From: an uncultured Nitriliruptoraceae bacterium
GTDB taxonomy: Bacteria; Actinomycetota; Nitriliruptoria; Nitriliruptorales; Nitriliruptoraceae
Direction of reading: 5' to 3'
DNA: 64,000 nucleotides
Assembly (NCBI GenBank): GCA_913060655.1
Contig: CAJXTG010000003.1
Location: 1-64,000 of the forward strand
In this document: positions 18,936 through 27,610 of the stretch, one piece after another
How positions within the stretch are numbered: position 1 is the first letter of the stretch
Layout of the letters: each line of letters starts with the position of its first letter
Notes under the pieces: model-generated
Databases searched by the model: none
Told to the model about the DNA's origin: nothing
The model's input: only the letters and a program-made list of their open reading frames with translations
Program-made: the position numbers and the translations under genes

Positions 18936-21311
18936 GTGGGAGCACTCGGCACGCACGAGATGACCGTCGACATCGACGGCAAGCAGTTCACCTTCGAGGC
19001 GGGCAAGATCGCCGCCCAGGCCGGCGGGGCCGTCATCGTCTCGCTCGGTGACACCAAGGTCCTCACCACCACGACCGCGTCGCGCAGCCCGAAGGAGTCC
19101 CTGGGCTTCTTCCCCCTGACCATCGAGGTCGAGGAGCGCATGTACGCGAACGGCCGCATCCCCGGCTCGTTCTTCAAGCGGGAGGGTCGCCCCTCCGAGA
19201 ACGCGATCCTCACCTGCCGGCTGACGGACCGCCCCCTGCGGCCGACGTTCGCCGACGGGCTGCGCAACGAGGTCCAGGTCGTCAACACGGTCCTGCAGAC
19301 CGCGCAGTTCGACCCCTACGACGTCGTCGCCATGAACGGCGCGTCGCTCGCGACGATGATGGCCGGCATCCCCTTCGACGGGCCGGTCGCCGCCATCCGC
19401 TACGCGATGCTGCGCGACGGCTCCTGGGTCGCGTTCCCGTCGTTCGAGGAGCTCGCCGAGGAGGCCGTGTTCAACATGGTCATCGCCGGCCGGGTCGAGG
19501 ACTCCGGTGAGGTCGCCATCCTCATGATCGAGGCGGAGGCGACGCCGGAGGCGGTGCTGCACATCGAGATGGGCGCACCGGCCCCGACCGAGCAGGTCGT
19601 CGGCGAGGCGATCGAGCAGGCGAAGGGGCTCATCCGCGAGCTCTGCGAGGCGCAGCAGCGCTTCGTCGACGTCGCGGGCGTCCGTGACGCCGGCGAGTTC
19701 GCCCTGTTCGTCGACTACTCGTCCGAGGTGTTCGACGCCGTGTTCGACGCGGCCGCCAAGGACGTCGAGGCGGTCTACCGCGACGCGTCGCTGGGCAAGG
19801 AGCTGCGCGACGAGAAGCTGGGGGAGATCCGGGCCGAGGTCGTGGACCGGGTCGTCGCCGCCGGGGTCGCCGGGGTCGACGAGTCGGCGCTGCCCGGCCA
19901 GGCCCGCGAGGCGTTCCGCTCGGTCGAGAAGAAGGTCGTCCGTCGGCTGATCGTCACCGACGGCTTCCGCGTCGACGGGCGTGGGCCCAAGGACCTGCGC
20001 CCGGTCTCCGCGGAGGTCGGCCTGCTCCCGCTGACGCACGGCTCCGCGCTGTTCACCCGCGGCGAGACCCAGGTGCTGTCGGTCCTCGCGCTGGGCACCA
20101 CGCGTGAGGGGCAGCGGCTCGACACCCTCGACCCCGAGGCCGAGAAGCTGTACATGCACCACTACAACATGCCGCCTTACTCGACCGGTGAGACCGGCCG
20201 GGTCGGCTCGCCGAAGCGGCGTGAGATCGGCCATGGCCTGCTCGCCGAGCGTGCGATCGTCCCCGTGCTGCCGAGCACCGAGGACTGGCCGTACGCGATG
20301 CGCGTCGTGTCCGACATCATGAGCTCCAACGGCTCGACGTCGATGGGCTCGGTGTGCGCGTCGTCGCTGGCGCTCATGGACGGTGGCGTGCCGACGCACG
20401 CGCCGGTCGCGGGCATCGCGATGGGCCTCGTGCACGAGGACGGGAAGTACACGACGCTGACCGACATCCAGGGCGTCGAGGACTTCTACGGCGACATGGA
20501 CTTCAAGGTCGCCGGTCCGGAGGGCTTCATCACCGCCCTGCAGCTCGACACGAAGCTCGCCGGCATCCCCGCGCAGGTGCTCGCCGACGCGCTCCTGCAG
20601 GCGCGTGACGCGCGCCTGGAGATCCTCGGCGTGATGAACGCGGCGCTGGACGCGCCGCGTCCGGAGGTGGCCGCGAACGCTCCGCGCGTCGAGGTCATCC
20701 ACATCCCGCAGGACAAGATCGGCGAGGTCATCGGCCCGCGCGGCAAGATCATCAAGGAGCTGGTCGAGGAGACCGGCGCCCAGATCGACGTCGACGAGGA
20801 GGCCGGCCGCGGCGTCGTGAAGATCTACGCGACGGGTGCCGAGCAGGCGACGGCGGCCCGCGACCGCATCAACGCGATCGCGAACCCGACGCTGCCCGAG
20901 GTGGGCGAGCGCTACCAGGCGACGGTCGTGAAGACCGTCGACTTCGGGGCGTTCGTGTCGCTCACGCCCGGCATCGACGGGCTGCTGCACATCTCCGAGC
21001 TCGGCAAGATGGCCGGCAAGCGGCTCGACCACTCGGAGGACGCCGTCAGCGTCGGCCAGCAGGTGCTGGTCGAGGTGAAGGAGGTCCTCGAGGGTGGGCG
21101 TCGCTTCAAGCTCGAGTACGTCGGCGAGAAGGCCGAGCCCGCCGAGGGTGCCGACCGTCCGCGTGGCGGTGGGGACCGTGGCGGGGAGCGTCGCGGCGGG
21201 GACCGCGGCGGCGAGCGTCGTGGCGGGGACCGTGGCGGGGAGCGTCGCGAGCGGTCCGGGGACGGCGAGGGCCGGACCCGCAGCCGCAGTCGGAGCCGCT
21301 CCCGGGACTGA
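18936..21311 (+). CDS. pnp: Polyribonucleotide nucleotidyltransferase (PNPase) with an RGG/RS-like tail
   Basis: Phosphorolytic 3'-5' exoribonuclease acting in mRNA decay. The 791-residue protein has two RNase PH-like domains (about 15-560; EVEERMYANGRIPGSFFKREG in the first, MSSNGSTSMGSVCASSLALMD in the second). A KH domain (EVIGPRGKIIKELVEETG) and an S1 domain (YQATVVKTVDFGAFVSL) follow. The last 60 residues are a disordered tail with three GGDRGGERR repeats and a run of Arg-Ser dipeptides, longer and more repetitive than is common. GTG 18936 follows the near-ideal site AAGGAGG at 18922-18928. A terminator follows. Confidence 0.96.
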   Translation: MGALGTHEMTVDIDGKQFTFEAGKIAAQAGGAVIVSLGDTKVLTTTTASRSPKESLGFFPLTIEVEERMYANGRIPGSFFKREGRPSENAILTCRLTDRPLRPTFADGLRNEVQVVNTVLQTAQFDPYDVVAMNGASLATMMAGIPFDGPVAAIRYAMLRDGSWVAFPSFEELAEEAVFNMVIAGRVEDSGEVAILMIEAEATPEAVLHIEMGAPAPTEQVVGEAIEQAKGLIRELCEAQQRFVDVAGVRDAGEFALFVDYSSEVFDAVFDAAAKDVEAVYRDASLGKELRDEKLGEIRAEVVDRVVAAGVAGVDESALPGQAREAFRSVEKKVVRRLIVTDGFRVDGRGPKDLRPVSAEVGLLPLTHGSALFTRGETQVLSVLALGTTREGQRLDTLDPEAEKLYMHHYNMPPYSTGETGRVGSPKRREIGHGLLAERAIVPVLPSTEDWPYAMRVVSDIMSSNGSTSMGSVCASSLALMDGGVPTHAPVAGIAMGLVHEDGKYTTLTDIQGVEDFYGDMDFKVAGPEGFITALQLDTKLAGIPAQVLADALLQARDARLEILGVMNAALDAPRPEVAANAPRVEVIHIPQDKIGEVIGPRGKIIKELVEETGAQIDVDEEAGRGVVKIYATGAEQATAARDRINAIANPTLPEVGERYQATVVKTVDFGAFVSLTPGIDGLLHISELGKMAGKRLDHSEDAVSVGQQVLVEVKEVLEGGRRFKLEYVGEKAEPAEGADRPRGGGDRGGERRGGDRGGERRGGDRGGERRERSGDGEGRTRSRSRSRSRD

Positions 21312-21327
21312 CCGTCCTGCACGTCCC

Positions 21328-21358
21328 GGAGGGCCGCGACCGCGTGTCGCGGCCCTCC
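21328..21358 (+). terminator. Terminator hairpin after pnp
   Basis: GGAGGGCCGCGAC (21328-21340) pairs perfectly with GTCGCGGCCCTCC (21346-21358) over 13 pairs with loop CGCGT, 17 bases after the pnp stop. No T tract follows, as is frequent in G+C-rich actinobacteria. Confidence 0.8.
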
Positions 21359-21426
21359 GTACGTCGCGGACCGTCGCGGCCCGTCCGGCCCCCGTCCGGT
21401 CGTGGTCGTGGCACGTCCCCGGCACC

Positions 21427-21432
21427 TACGCT
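21427..21432 (+). promoter_or_regulatory. -10 element (TACGCT) for dapB
   Basis: TACGCT lies 27 bases before the dapB ATG and downstream of the pnp terminator, so dapB starts a new unit. Confidence 0.5.
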
Positions 21433-21458
21433 GCGGGCCGGCTCGGAGGGAGGACGGC

Positions 21459-22271
21459 ATGACGCTGCGCGTGGGGATCATCGGGGTCGCCGGCCGGCTC
21501 GGGTCCGTGCTCGCCGCCGGTCTGGACGCTGCGGACGGGCTCGAGCTCGTCGCCGGGGTCTCGCCGGCCCACGCGGGGCGGCCGCTCGGTGACGTCGTCG
21601 GGGCGCTGCCGGAGGGCGCCCCCGCTGCGGCGACACCGGTCGGCGCCGACCTCGACGCACTGCTGGACGCCGGCGTCGACGTCGCCCTGGAGGTCACCGG
21701 TCCGGCGACGGTCGGCACCCACCTGCGCTGGCTGCTCGAGCACGGCGTCCACGCGGTCGTGGGTGCCACCGGCCTGAGCGATGCCGACCTCGACGCCGCC
21801 CGCGCGCTCGCGGCGGCGTCACCCGCCAATGCGGTCATCGCACCGAACTTCTCCCTCGGTGCGGTGCTCGTGGAGCGCTTCGCGGCGGAGGCCGCCCGGC
21901 ACCTGCCGCACGTGGAGATCGTCGAGCTCCACCACGACGGCAAGGTCGACGCGCCGTCGGGCACGGCGATCGCGACCGCCGCCGCCGTCGCGCGGGCGCG
22001 CGGTGACGACGCGCCCGCGCCGGCCGGCACGTCGGGACCGGCGGTCGTCGACGGTGCACGCGGCGCGACCGTGCACGGCGTCCCCGTCCACGCCGTGCGG
22101 CTGCCCGGGCTCGTCGCCCACGAGGAGGTCCTCCTCGGCGGTGAGGGACAGCTGCTGACGTTGCGGCACGACACGACCGACCGGTCCGCGTTCGTCGCCG
22201 GCGCGGTGCTCGCGTGCCGACGGGTCGGCGACGTGGGCGGGGTGGTCGTGGGGCTGGGCGAGCTGCTCTGA
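21459..22271 (+). CDS. dapB: 4-hydroxy-tetrahydrodipicolinate reductase
   Basis: Second committed step of the diaminopimelate/lysine pathway, using NAD(P)H. The 270-residue protein shows a Rossmann start (VGIIGVAGRLG), the GATG-type segment VVGATGLSD, APNFSLGAVL, and the catalytic ELHHDGKVDAPSGTA with its His-His and Lys. ATG 21459 follows GGAGGGAGGA at 21445-21453. dapA (27.6 kb) and dapF (45.9 kb), which act before and after it, are on the same segment but in separate units. Confidence 0.96.
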   Translation: MTLRVGIIGVAGRLGSVLAAGLDAADGLELVAGVSPAHAGRPLGDVVGALPEGAPAAATPVGADLDALLDAGVDVALEVTGPATVGTHLRWLLEHGVHAVVGATGLSDADLDAARALAAASPANAVIAPNFSLGAVLVERFAAEAARHLPHVEIVELHHDGKVDAPSGTAIATAAAVARARGDDAPAPAGTSGPAVVDGARGATVHGVPVHAVRLPGLVAHEEVLLGGEGQLLTLRHDTTDRSAFVAGAVLACRRVGDVGGVVVGLGELL

Positions 22272-22294
22272 CGGCGGTCTGCGGAGCGAGCCGC

Positions 22295-22300
22295 TAGCGT
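22295..22300 (+). promoter_or_regulatory. -10 element (TAGCGT) for the PPR-like gene
   Basis: TAGCGT lies 41 bases before the GTG start, in the 70-base gap after dapB. The -35 region is weak. Confidence 0.45.
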
Positions 22301-22341
22301 CCCGACGCCTGCGGGACCGGCCCCGGCGGACGAGGGACCCT

Positions 22342-23985
22342 GTGGCGACCGACCAGCCCACCGAGCACGCGCCCGTCGACGACGCCGACGCAGCGGCCGC
22401 CGACCACTACGTCGAGGCGCTGCGTCGCTTCCGCGGTGACGTCCGGATGATGGAGCAGGTCCTCGCGACGATGATCGAGCGGGGCGAGCCGCGCACCGCC
22501 GAGCATCTCGAGCTGATGCTGGACGAGTACCTCGCCGGTCGTTCCCTGCGCAAGGCCCGCGCGATCATCGAGCAGCTCGACCTGCTCGGCGTCCACCTCG
22601 ACCCGGCACGCCAGTACGAGGTCGCGCTGGCCACCGCGACCGCCGGGAGCGCCGGCGAGGCGCTCACCGTCATCGACCGGCTCCTCGGGGAGCAGCGGGA
22701 CCCCGCCCCCGCGCAGGCGCCCGTCGTCCTGGACCTGCTCGTCGGCGCCCGCCGGACCCCGCAGGCGTGGTCGCTGTTCCGGCGCATGCGGGCGCGCGGG
22801 CAGGCCCCCAGCCGCGACGCCCTGCTGCACCTCCTCGCGGACGCCCTGCGTCGGCGGGCCGCGAAGGACTCCGTGGCGGTCGTCGCCGCCCTGCGCGCGG
22901 CGGGACATCGCCTCCCCGACGGCCGTGGCGGCGCGATCGTGCGCATGCTCACCGCCGCCGGTCAGCTCGACCGGGCGCTCGAGGTCCTCGACCATCTCGA
23001 GGCCGCCGCCGCCGACGGGACCGGCGCACCTCCGGGCGACGACGTCGTCGGGCAGGTGCTCGAGGCGCTCGCGGCGCAGGGGCGCGTCGACGAGGTCCAC
23101 GCACGGCTGGCACCGCTGGTCGACGCGGGGCGGCCGCTGTCGGGGCACCAGCGCAACCTGCTCCTCGGCGCGCGGATCGCCGCGGGGGACCTCGACGCGG
23201 CGTGGGCGGACGCCGAACGCATGTGGGCGGAGGCGTGCCTGCCGACGGGGCGCAACCTCGAGGCGCTCCTCGACCTGACCCTCGCCGCCGGCAACGTCGC
23301 GCGGGCCGCGGGGGTGCTGGACCTGCTCCTGCTCGTCGGCGTCCCCGTCGGCGCACCCCGCAGCGGTGCGGTGCTGCGCGCGGAGATGGCCGACGGGGGG
23401 CTCGACCGGGTGCTGCCCGTCGCCGCCGAGCTGCTGGACCGCGAGCTCGTGTTCGACCGCTCCGCCGCCCGTGATCTCGTGGAGCGGCTCGTGCGGGCAC
23501 GGCGGCTCGACGACGCGCGCGCGTGGCTCGAACGGTTCCGCACCGCCGGCACCCTCACGCAGGGGCGCAGCTACGGGTCCCTGCTCGGGGCGCTCGTCGC
23601 CGCCGGCCGCGTCGACGACGCGCTCGGCCTGCTCGACCACATGGTCGCGCACGGGGTGCGGCCGGAGCGGGCCGACGTCGCCCGGCTGGTGACGGGACGG
23701 CTCAAGGCGGGCGACGTGGCGACGGCGGAACGGCTGGTGACCGCTGCGGCCTCCGCCGGGGCGCACGCGGACGAGGCGACGCTGCGTGAGCTGCTGTGGA
23801 CCCACGCCCGTGCGAGCGACGTCGCCGGGGTCGACCGGGTGCTCGACCTGCTGCGCGCGTCGGGGGTCACGCCCGACGAGCGCCACGACAAGGCGCGTGC
23901 CTGGGCCTCCGGGGCGACGCCCCGCCGGCTGGAGGACACCACCACGCCGGCGTCGGACCCCGCCGCGTCAGACGGGGCCGGCTGA
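22342..23985 (+). CDS. Pentatricopeptide-repeat-like alpha-solenoid protein
   Basis: 547 residues, almost wholly built of about twelve helix-turn-helix repeats of 34-36 residues (roughly 55-515). The clearest unit (about 408-441) reads RSYGSLLGALVAAGRVDDAL, then GLLDHMVAHGVRPE. Similar units start near 127, 233, 268, 303, 373, 442 and 478. The 35-residue period and endings such as GVRPE, GVTPD and GVHLDP match PPR rather than TPR consensus. PPR proteins bind single-stranded RNA, mostly in organelles, and are rare in bacteria. No catalytic domain, signal peptide or membrane segment is visible, so a cytoplasmic RNA-binding role is inferred. GTG 22342 has GAGGGA upstream. The 3' end overlaps the opposing ABC gene by 18 bases. 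A degenerate TPR-like scaffold is the alternative. Confidence 0.7.
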   Translation: MATDQPTEHAPVDDADAAAADHYVEALRRFRGDVRMMEQVLATMIERGEPRTAEHLELMLDEYLAGRSLRKARAIIEQLDLLGVHLDPARQYEVALATATAGSAGEALTVIDRLLGEQRDPAPAQAPVVLDLLVGARRTPQAWSLFRRMRARGQAPSRDALLHLLADALRRRAAKDSVAVVAALRAAGHRLPDGRGGAIVRMLTAAGQLDRALEVLDHLEAAAADGTGAPPGDDVVGQVLEALAAQGRVDEVHARLAPLVDAGRPLSGHQRNLLLGARIAAGDLDAAWADAERMWAEACLPTGRNLEALLDLTLAAGNVARAAGVLDLLLLVGVPVGAPRSGAVLRAEMADGGLDRVLPVAAELLDRELVFDRSAARDLVERLVRARRLDDARAWLERFRTAGTLTQGRSYGSLLGALVAAGRVDDALGLLDHMVAHGVRPERADVARLVTGRLKAGDVATAERLVTAAASAGAHADEATLRELLWTHARASDVAGVDRVLDLLRASGVTPDERHDKARAWASGATPRRLEDTTTPASDPAASDGAG

Positions 23986-25851
23986 CGCCGGCTGCAGCTG
24001 GGTGCGGACGAGCTCCGCGTAGCGGCCGTCCGCGGCGAGCAGCGTCGTGTGGGTGCCGCGCTCGACGATCCGACCGGCGTCGAGCACGACGATCTCGTCG
24101 GCCTCGACGACCGTCGACAGCCGGTGGGCGATGACGAGCGCGGTGCGGTCGGTCAGCGCGTCGCTGAGGGCCTGCTGCACCAGACGTTCGCTGCCCGCGT
24201 CGAGGTGCGCCGTCGCCTCGTCGAGCACGACGATCGCGGGGTCGCGCAGCAGCATCCGTGCGATCGACAGCCGCTGCTTCTCCCCACCGGAGAACCGGTA
24301 GCCGCGCTCCCCGACGACGGTGTCGTAGCCGTCCGGGAGGCGCGCGATGGTGTCGTGGATGCGTGCCGCGCGGGCGGCCGCGACGAGCTGCTCGTCGGTC
24401 GCGTCGGGACGCGCGTAGCGCAGGTTCGCCGCCACCGAGTCGTGGAACAGGTGCGGGTCCTGGCTGACGACCCCGATGGCGGCCCGCAGCGACTCGAGCG
24501 TGAGGTCGCGGACGTCGTGGCCGTCGACCGTGACCCGCCCCTCGGTGACGTCGTAGAGGCGGGGGAGCAGCGACGCGAGCGTCGACTTCCCCGCGCCGGA
24601 CGGGCCGACGAGCGCGACGGTCCGCCCCGGTGCGATGTCGAGGTCGACGTCGATGAGCACGTCCGTCCCGGGCTCGTCCGCATGCGGCGTCGCCGGCCCC
24701 TCGAGCGAGGCGAGGCCGACGCCCTCGCCGGCCGGGTAGCGGAAGCGCACGTGCTCGAGGCGCACGTGCCCGCGCGGGGCGTCCAGCTCCGTCGCGTCGT
24801 CCCGCTCGGTGATGCTCGAGCGCAGGTCGAGGACCTCGAAGACCCGCTCGAAGCTGACGAGCGCCGTCATCAGGTCGACCCGTGCGTTCGACAGCTGCGC
24901 GAGCGGCCCGTACAGCTGCGTCACGTACAGCCCGAGCGCGACGACCGTGCCGACCTGCACCTCGGGGTCGGTGATGACGACCCGGCCACCGACGAGGTAG
25001 ACGAGCGCCGTCGCGATCGAGCCGACCAGGCCGAGCGCGGCGAACAGCGCGCGGCCGTGCAGCGCCGTCCGGACGCCGATGCGGGCCACCTGGTCGGCCC
25101 GTCCGTGGAACGTCGCGGCCTCGTCGTCGATGCGGCCGAAGAGCTTCACGAGCAGTGCCCCCGACACGTTGAAGCGTTCCGTCATCGTCGAGTTCATGTC
25201 CGCGTTGAGCGCCATCGACCGTCGTGCGAGGTCCTGCAGACGGCGGCCGACGATGCGGGCCGGCACGACGAACAGCGGCAGCAGCGAGATCGCGAGCAGC
25301 GTGACCCGCCAGTCGAGCGCCGCCATCACGGTGATGGTGACGGTGACGCCGATGAGGTTGTCGACGATGCCGCCGAGCGTGCCGGTCAGCGCCCGCTGTG
25401 CGCCGATGACGTCGTTGTTGAGGCGGGTGACGAGCGCGCCCGTCTGCGTGCGGGTGAAGAACGCGATGGGCAGGCCCTGGACGTGGCGGTACAGGCGGGA
25501 GCGCAGCTCGAGGATGAACCCCTCGCCGATCGTCGCCGACAGGAGGCGCTCGACCATCGACAGCACGGCGACCAGCAGCGCGACGGCCACGAGTCCCCCC
25601 GCGAGCGTCCACAGCAGGCCGAGGTCCTCCTCGGGGATGGCGCGGTCGATGATGAGCCGGATCAGCTGCGGCGGGGCCGCGGAGATGACCGAGATCGTGA
25701 CGATGAGCCCGACGTAGCCGAGGATCCGCCAGCGGTAGGGGCGGGCGAGCCGGACGGCGCGCCGGGCGACGGTGCGGTCGAAGCGGCGGTCACGGGCCTC
25801 GTCGCGCGCCGACGACGCGCCCATCATCATGCCCATCATCGGGTGCTGCAT
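23968..25851 (-). CDS. ABC exporter, fused membrane and ATPase domains (MsbA/multidrug type)
   Basis: 627 residues forming a half-transporter that should dimerise. The first 340 residues hold six transmembrane segments with the coupling-helix region FFTRTQTGALVTRLNND. The ATPase domain has Walker A GPSGAGKST (416-424), signature FSGGEKQR, Walker B with LDEATAHLD, and the H-loop VIAHRLST. Substrate cannot be read from sequence; lipid-like or drug-like molecules are usual. The N-terminus MQHPMMGMMMG is remarkably Met-rich. ATG at 25851 has GGAG upstream; longer readings overlap the divergent ThyX-like gene. It is convergent with, and overlaps, the PPR-like gene. Confidence 0.9.
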   Translation of the reverse strand: MQHPMMGMMMGASSARDEARDRRFDRTVARRAVRLARPYRWRILGYVGLIVTISVISAAPPQLIRLIIDRAIPEEDLGLLWTLAGGLVAVALLVAVLSMVERLLSATIGEGFILELRSRLYRHVQGLPIAFFTRTQTGALVTRLNNDVIGAQRALTGTLGGIVDNLIGVTVTITVMAALDWRVTLLAISLLPLFVVPARIVGRRLQDLARRSMALNADMNSTMTERFNVSGALLVKLFGRIDDEAATFHGRADQVARIGVRTALHGRALFAALGLVGSIATALVYLVGGRVVITDPEVQVGTVVALGLYVTQLYGPLAQLSNARVDLMTALVSFERVFEVLDLRSSITERDDATELDAPRGHVRLEHVRFRYPAGEGVGLASLEGPATPHADEPGTDVLIDVDLDIAPGRTVALVGPSGAGKSTLASLLPRLYDVTEGRVTVDGHDVRDLTLESLRAAIGVVSQDPHLFHDSVAANLRYARPDATDEQLVAAARAARIHDTIARLPDGYDTVVGERGYRFSGGEKQRLSIARMLLRDPAIVVLDEATAHLDAGSERLVQQALSDALTDRTALVIAHRLSTVVEADEIVVLDAGRIVERGTHTTLLAADGRYAELVRTQLQPASAGPV

Positions 25852-25897
25852 GCTGGTCTCCGGTCGCGGCTGCCCCGGACGGGGAGGGTCGCGTGGG

Positions 25898-25903
25898 TAG
25901 TCT
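25898..25903 (+). promoter_or_regulatory. -10 element (TAGTCT) for the ThyX-like gene
   Basis: TAGTCT lies 11 bases before GTG 25915 in the 63-base divergent gap shared with the ABC exporter. The leader would be only a few nucleotides. Confidence 0.45.
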
Positions 25904-25914
25904 GCCCGCCCGGC

Positions 25915-27525
25915 GTGGCAGGGGTCGATGTGGTGGACGGTCCGGACGGAGTGGCTGGTCCCGACGCCCGCCGGGACGTCCTCGCGCGCTACCTGACCGA
26001 TCCCGACGGGGACGTGTTCGCCCTGACCGGGCTGCCCGAGGTCGTCAAGGGCGCCGTGTTCGCACGGTACTCCCGGTCGGCGTCGGGCGTGAAGGACCTC
26101 CTCGTCGACGAGTTCGCGAGCGACCTGGCGACCGACGGGGTCGCGGAGCGGGCGGACGCCCTCTACGCGAAGGTGTTCGGGGACTACGGGGACGACTCGG
26201 TCGCCCAGCTCGGCGGCGCGCACGTCGCGCTCGAGGGCATCTCGAACGTCGCGACGAAACGGGTCGAGTGGGGTCGTCTCGCCGCCTACCTCGAGCAGTC
26301 GACCCGCTACATCGCCTACGACCAGCGGGTCGGGGGGCGGTACCGCTACCACCGTGAGGCGTCGGTGATGGCGTCGCGCCATGCGGCCCGGTACGAGGAG
26401 GTCCTCGACCACCTCTTCGCCACCTACGCGCAGCTGCTGCCACCGCTGACCGAGTGGGTCCGCGGTCGCTTCCCCCACGACGAGGGGACGAGCGAGCGCG
26501 CCTGGCGCGCGGCGACCCGCGCGAAGGCGCTGGACCTGCTGCGTGGGCTGCTGCCCGCCGCGACGGAGGCGAACGTCGGCATGTTCGCCTCCGGACAGGC
26601 CTACGAGGCGCTGCTCCTGCGGCTGGCCGCCGACCCGCTCGTCGAGATGCGGGAGCTCGGTGACCGGCTGCTGCACGAGCTGCGCAAGGTCATCCCGTCG
26701 TTCGTCGCCCGCGTCGACCGTCCCGACCGCGGCCACGTGTGGCGCGACTACCTGGCGGCCATCCGTGACGACACGCGCGCCCTCGCCGACCGTCACGTCA
26801 TCGGCGACCCCGATCCGTCCGTCGAGCCGGTGACCCTCATCGACTGGTGGCCGCGCGATCCGGTCGACGCGGAGGTGTCGCTCGTCGTCGGGACGCTGCT
26901 GCCGCACGTGACGGTGTCGGAGGAGCAGCTCACCGCGCAGGTCCGCACCTGGCCGGCCGAGCAGCGCGCCGAGGTGCTGCGCGCCGCCGTCGGGGAGCGC
27001 GTCAACCGTCGGCACCGTCCCGGGCGGGCGTTCGAACGGGTCGTCTACCGCTTCGACGTGCTGGGGGACTACGGCGGCTTCCGCGACCTGCAGCGGCATC
27101 GCATGTGCACGATCGACTGGCAGCGGCTCACCACCGTCCACGGGTACGACACGCCGCCGGAGCTCGCCGAGGCCGGTCTCGACGGACCGTGGCACGAGGC
27201 GATCGGTCGGGCGCGGGCCCTGCACGACGACCTCGCCGTCGACCTGCCCGAGGCCGCCCAGTACGTCGTGCCGTTCGCGTTCCGTCTGCGCTACTCCGTG
27301 CAGCTGAACGCGCGGGCGGCCATGCAGATGCTGGAGCTCCGCTCGACCCCGCAGGGGCACCCCCAGTACCGCCGCATCGTCCAGGCGATGCATCGGGCGA
27401 TCGCCGACGTCGCCGGCCACACGGCGGTCGCCGACGCGATGGTCCACGTCGACCACGGGGTGGGGGACCTCGAACGGCTCGCGTCCGAGCAGGCCCTCGA
27501 GCGACGTCGCGCCGCCCGCGGATGA
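25915..27525 (+). CDS. Tandem ThyX-fold protein (FAD-dependent thymidylate synthase homologue)
   Basis: 536 residues with two ThyX-like halves. The first (about 40-270) has the LEQSTRYI motif (126-133) and a helix AATEANVGMFASGQAYEALL, but no RHR. The second (about 370-510) has RHRMCTIDW (394-402) and the helix NARAAMQMLELRSTP (465-479), but lacks the serine that follows RHR in the canonical RHR-x7-S motif. ThyX methylates dUMP using FAD and methylene-tetrahydrofolate; here each half keeps different parts of the site. Proteins of this double length are known to me only as uncharacterised ThyX homologues, so catalytic activity is uncertain. The start could also be GTG 25930, which has AGGGG upstream. 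Confidence 0.75.
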   Translation: MAGVDVVDGPDGVAGPDARRDVLARYLTDPDGDVFALTGLPEVVKGAVFARYSRSASGVKDLLVDEFASDLATDGVAERADALYAKVFGDYGDDSVAQLGGAHVALEGISNVATKRVEWGRLAAYLEQSTRYIAYDQRVGGRYRYHREASVMASRHAARYEEVLDHLFATYAQLLPPLTEWVRGRFPHDEGTSERAWRAATRAKALDLLRGLLPAATEANVGMFASGQAYEALLLRLAADPLVEMRELGDRLLHELRKVIPSFVARVDRPDRGHVWRDYLAAIRDDTRALADRHVIGDPDPSVEPVTLIDWWPRDPVDAEVSLVVGTLLPHVTVSEEQLTAQVRTWPAEQRAEVLRAAVGERVNRRHRPGRAFERVVYRFDVLGDYGGFRDLQRHRMCTIDWQRLTTVHGYDTPPELAEAGLDGPWHEAIGRARALHDDLAVDLPEAAQYVVPFAFRLRYSVQLNARAAMQMLELRSTPQGHPQYRRIVQAMHRAIADVAGHTAVADAMVHVDHGVGDLERLASEQALERRRAARG

Positions 27526-27562
27526 TCCGCCGGCGCACCGGCCCCCTGCGGATGCCGGGCAG

Positions 27563-27568
27563 TAGTCT
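27563..27568 (+). promoter_or_regulatory. -10 element (TAGTCT) for dapA
   Basis: TAGTCT lies 42 bases before the dapA GTG. The same hexamer is used upstream of the ThyX-like gene. Confidence 0.5.
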
Positions 27569-27610
27569 CCGCGTGGCACCCCGAGGAGCGCCGCCCGAGG
27601 AGGGCAGCCA

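Noticed and set aside
21160-21300. CRISPR-like or satellite repeat at the end of pnp
   Set aside because: The repeats are codons of the in-frame GGDRGGERR and Arg-Ser tail of PNPase, with no spacers.
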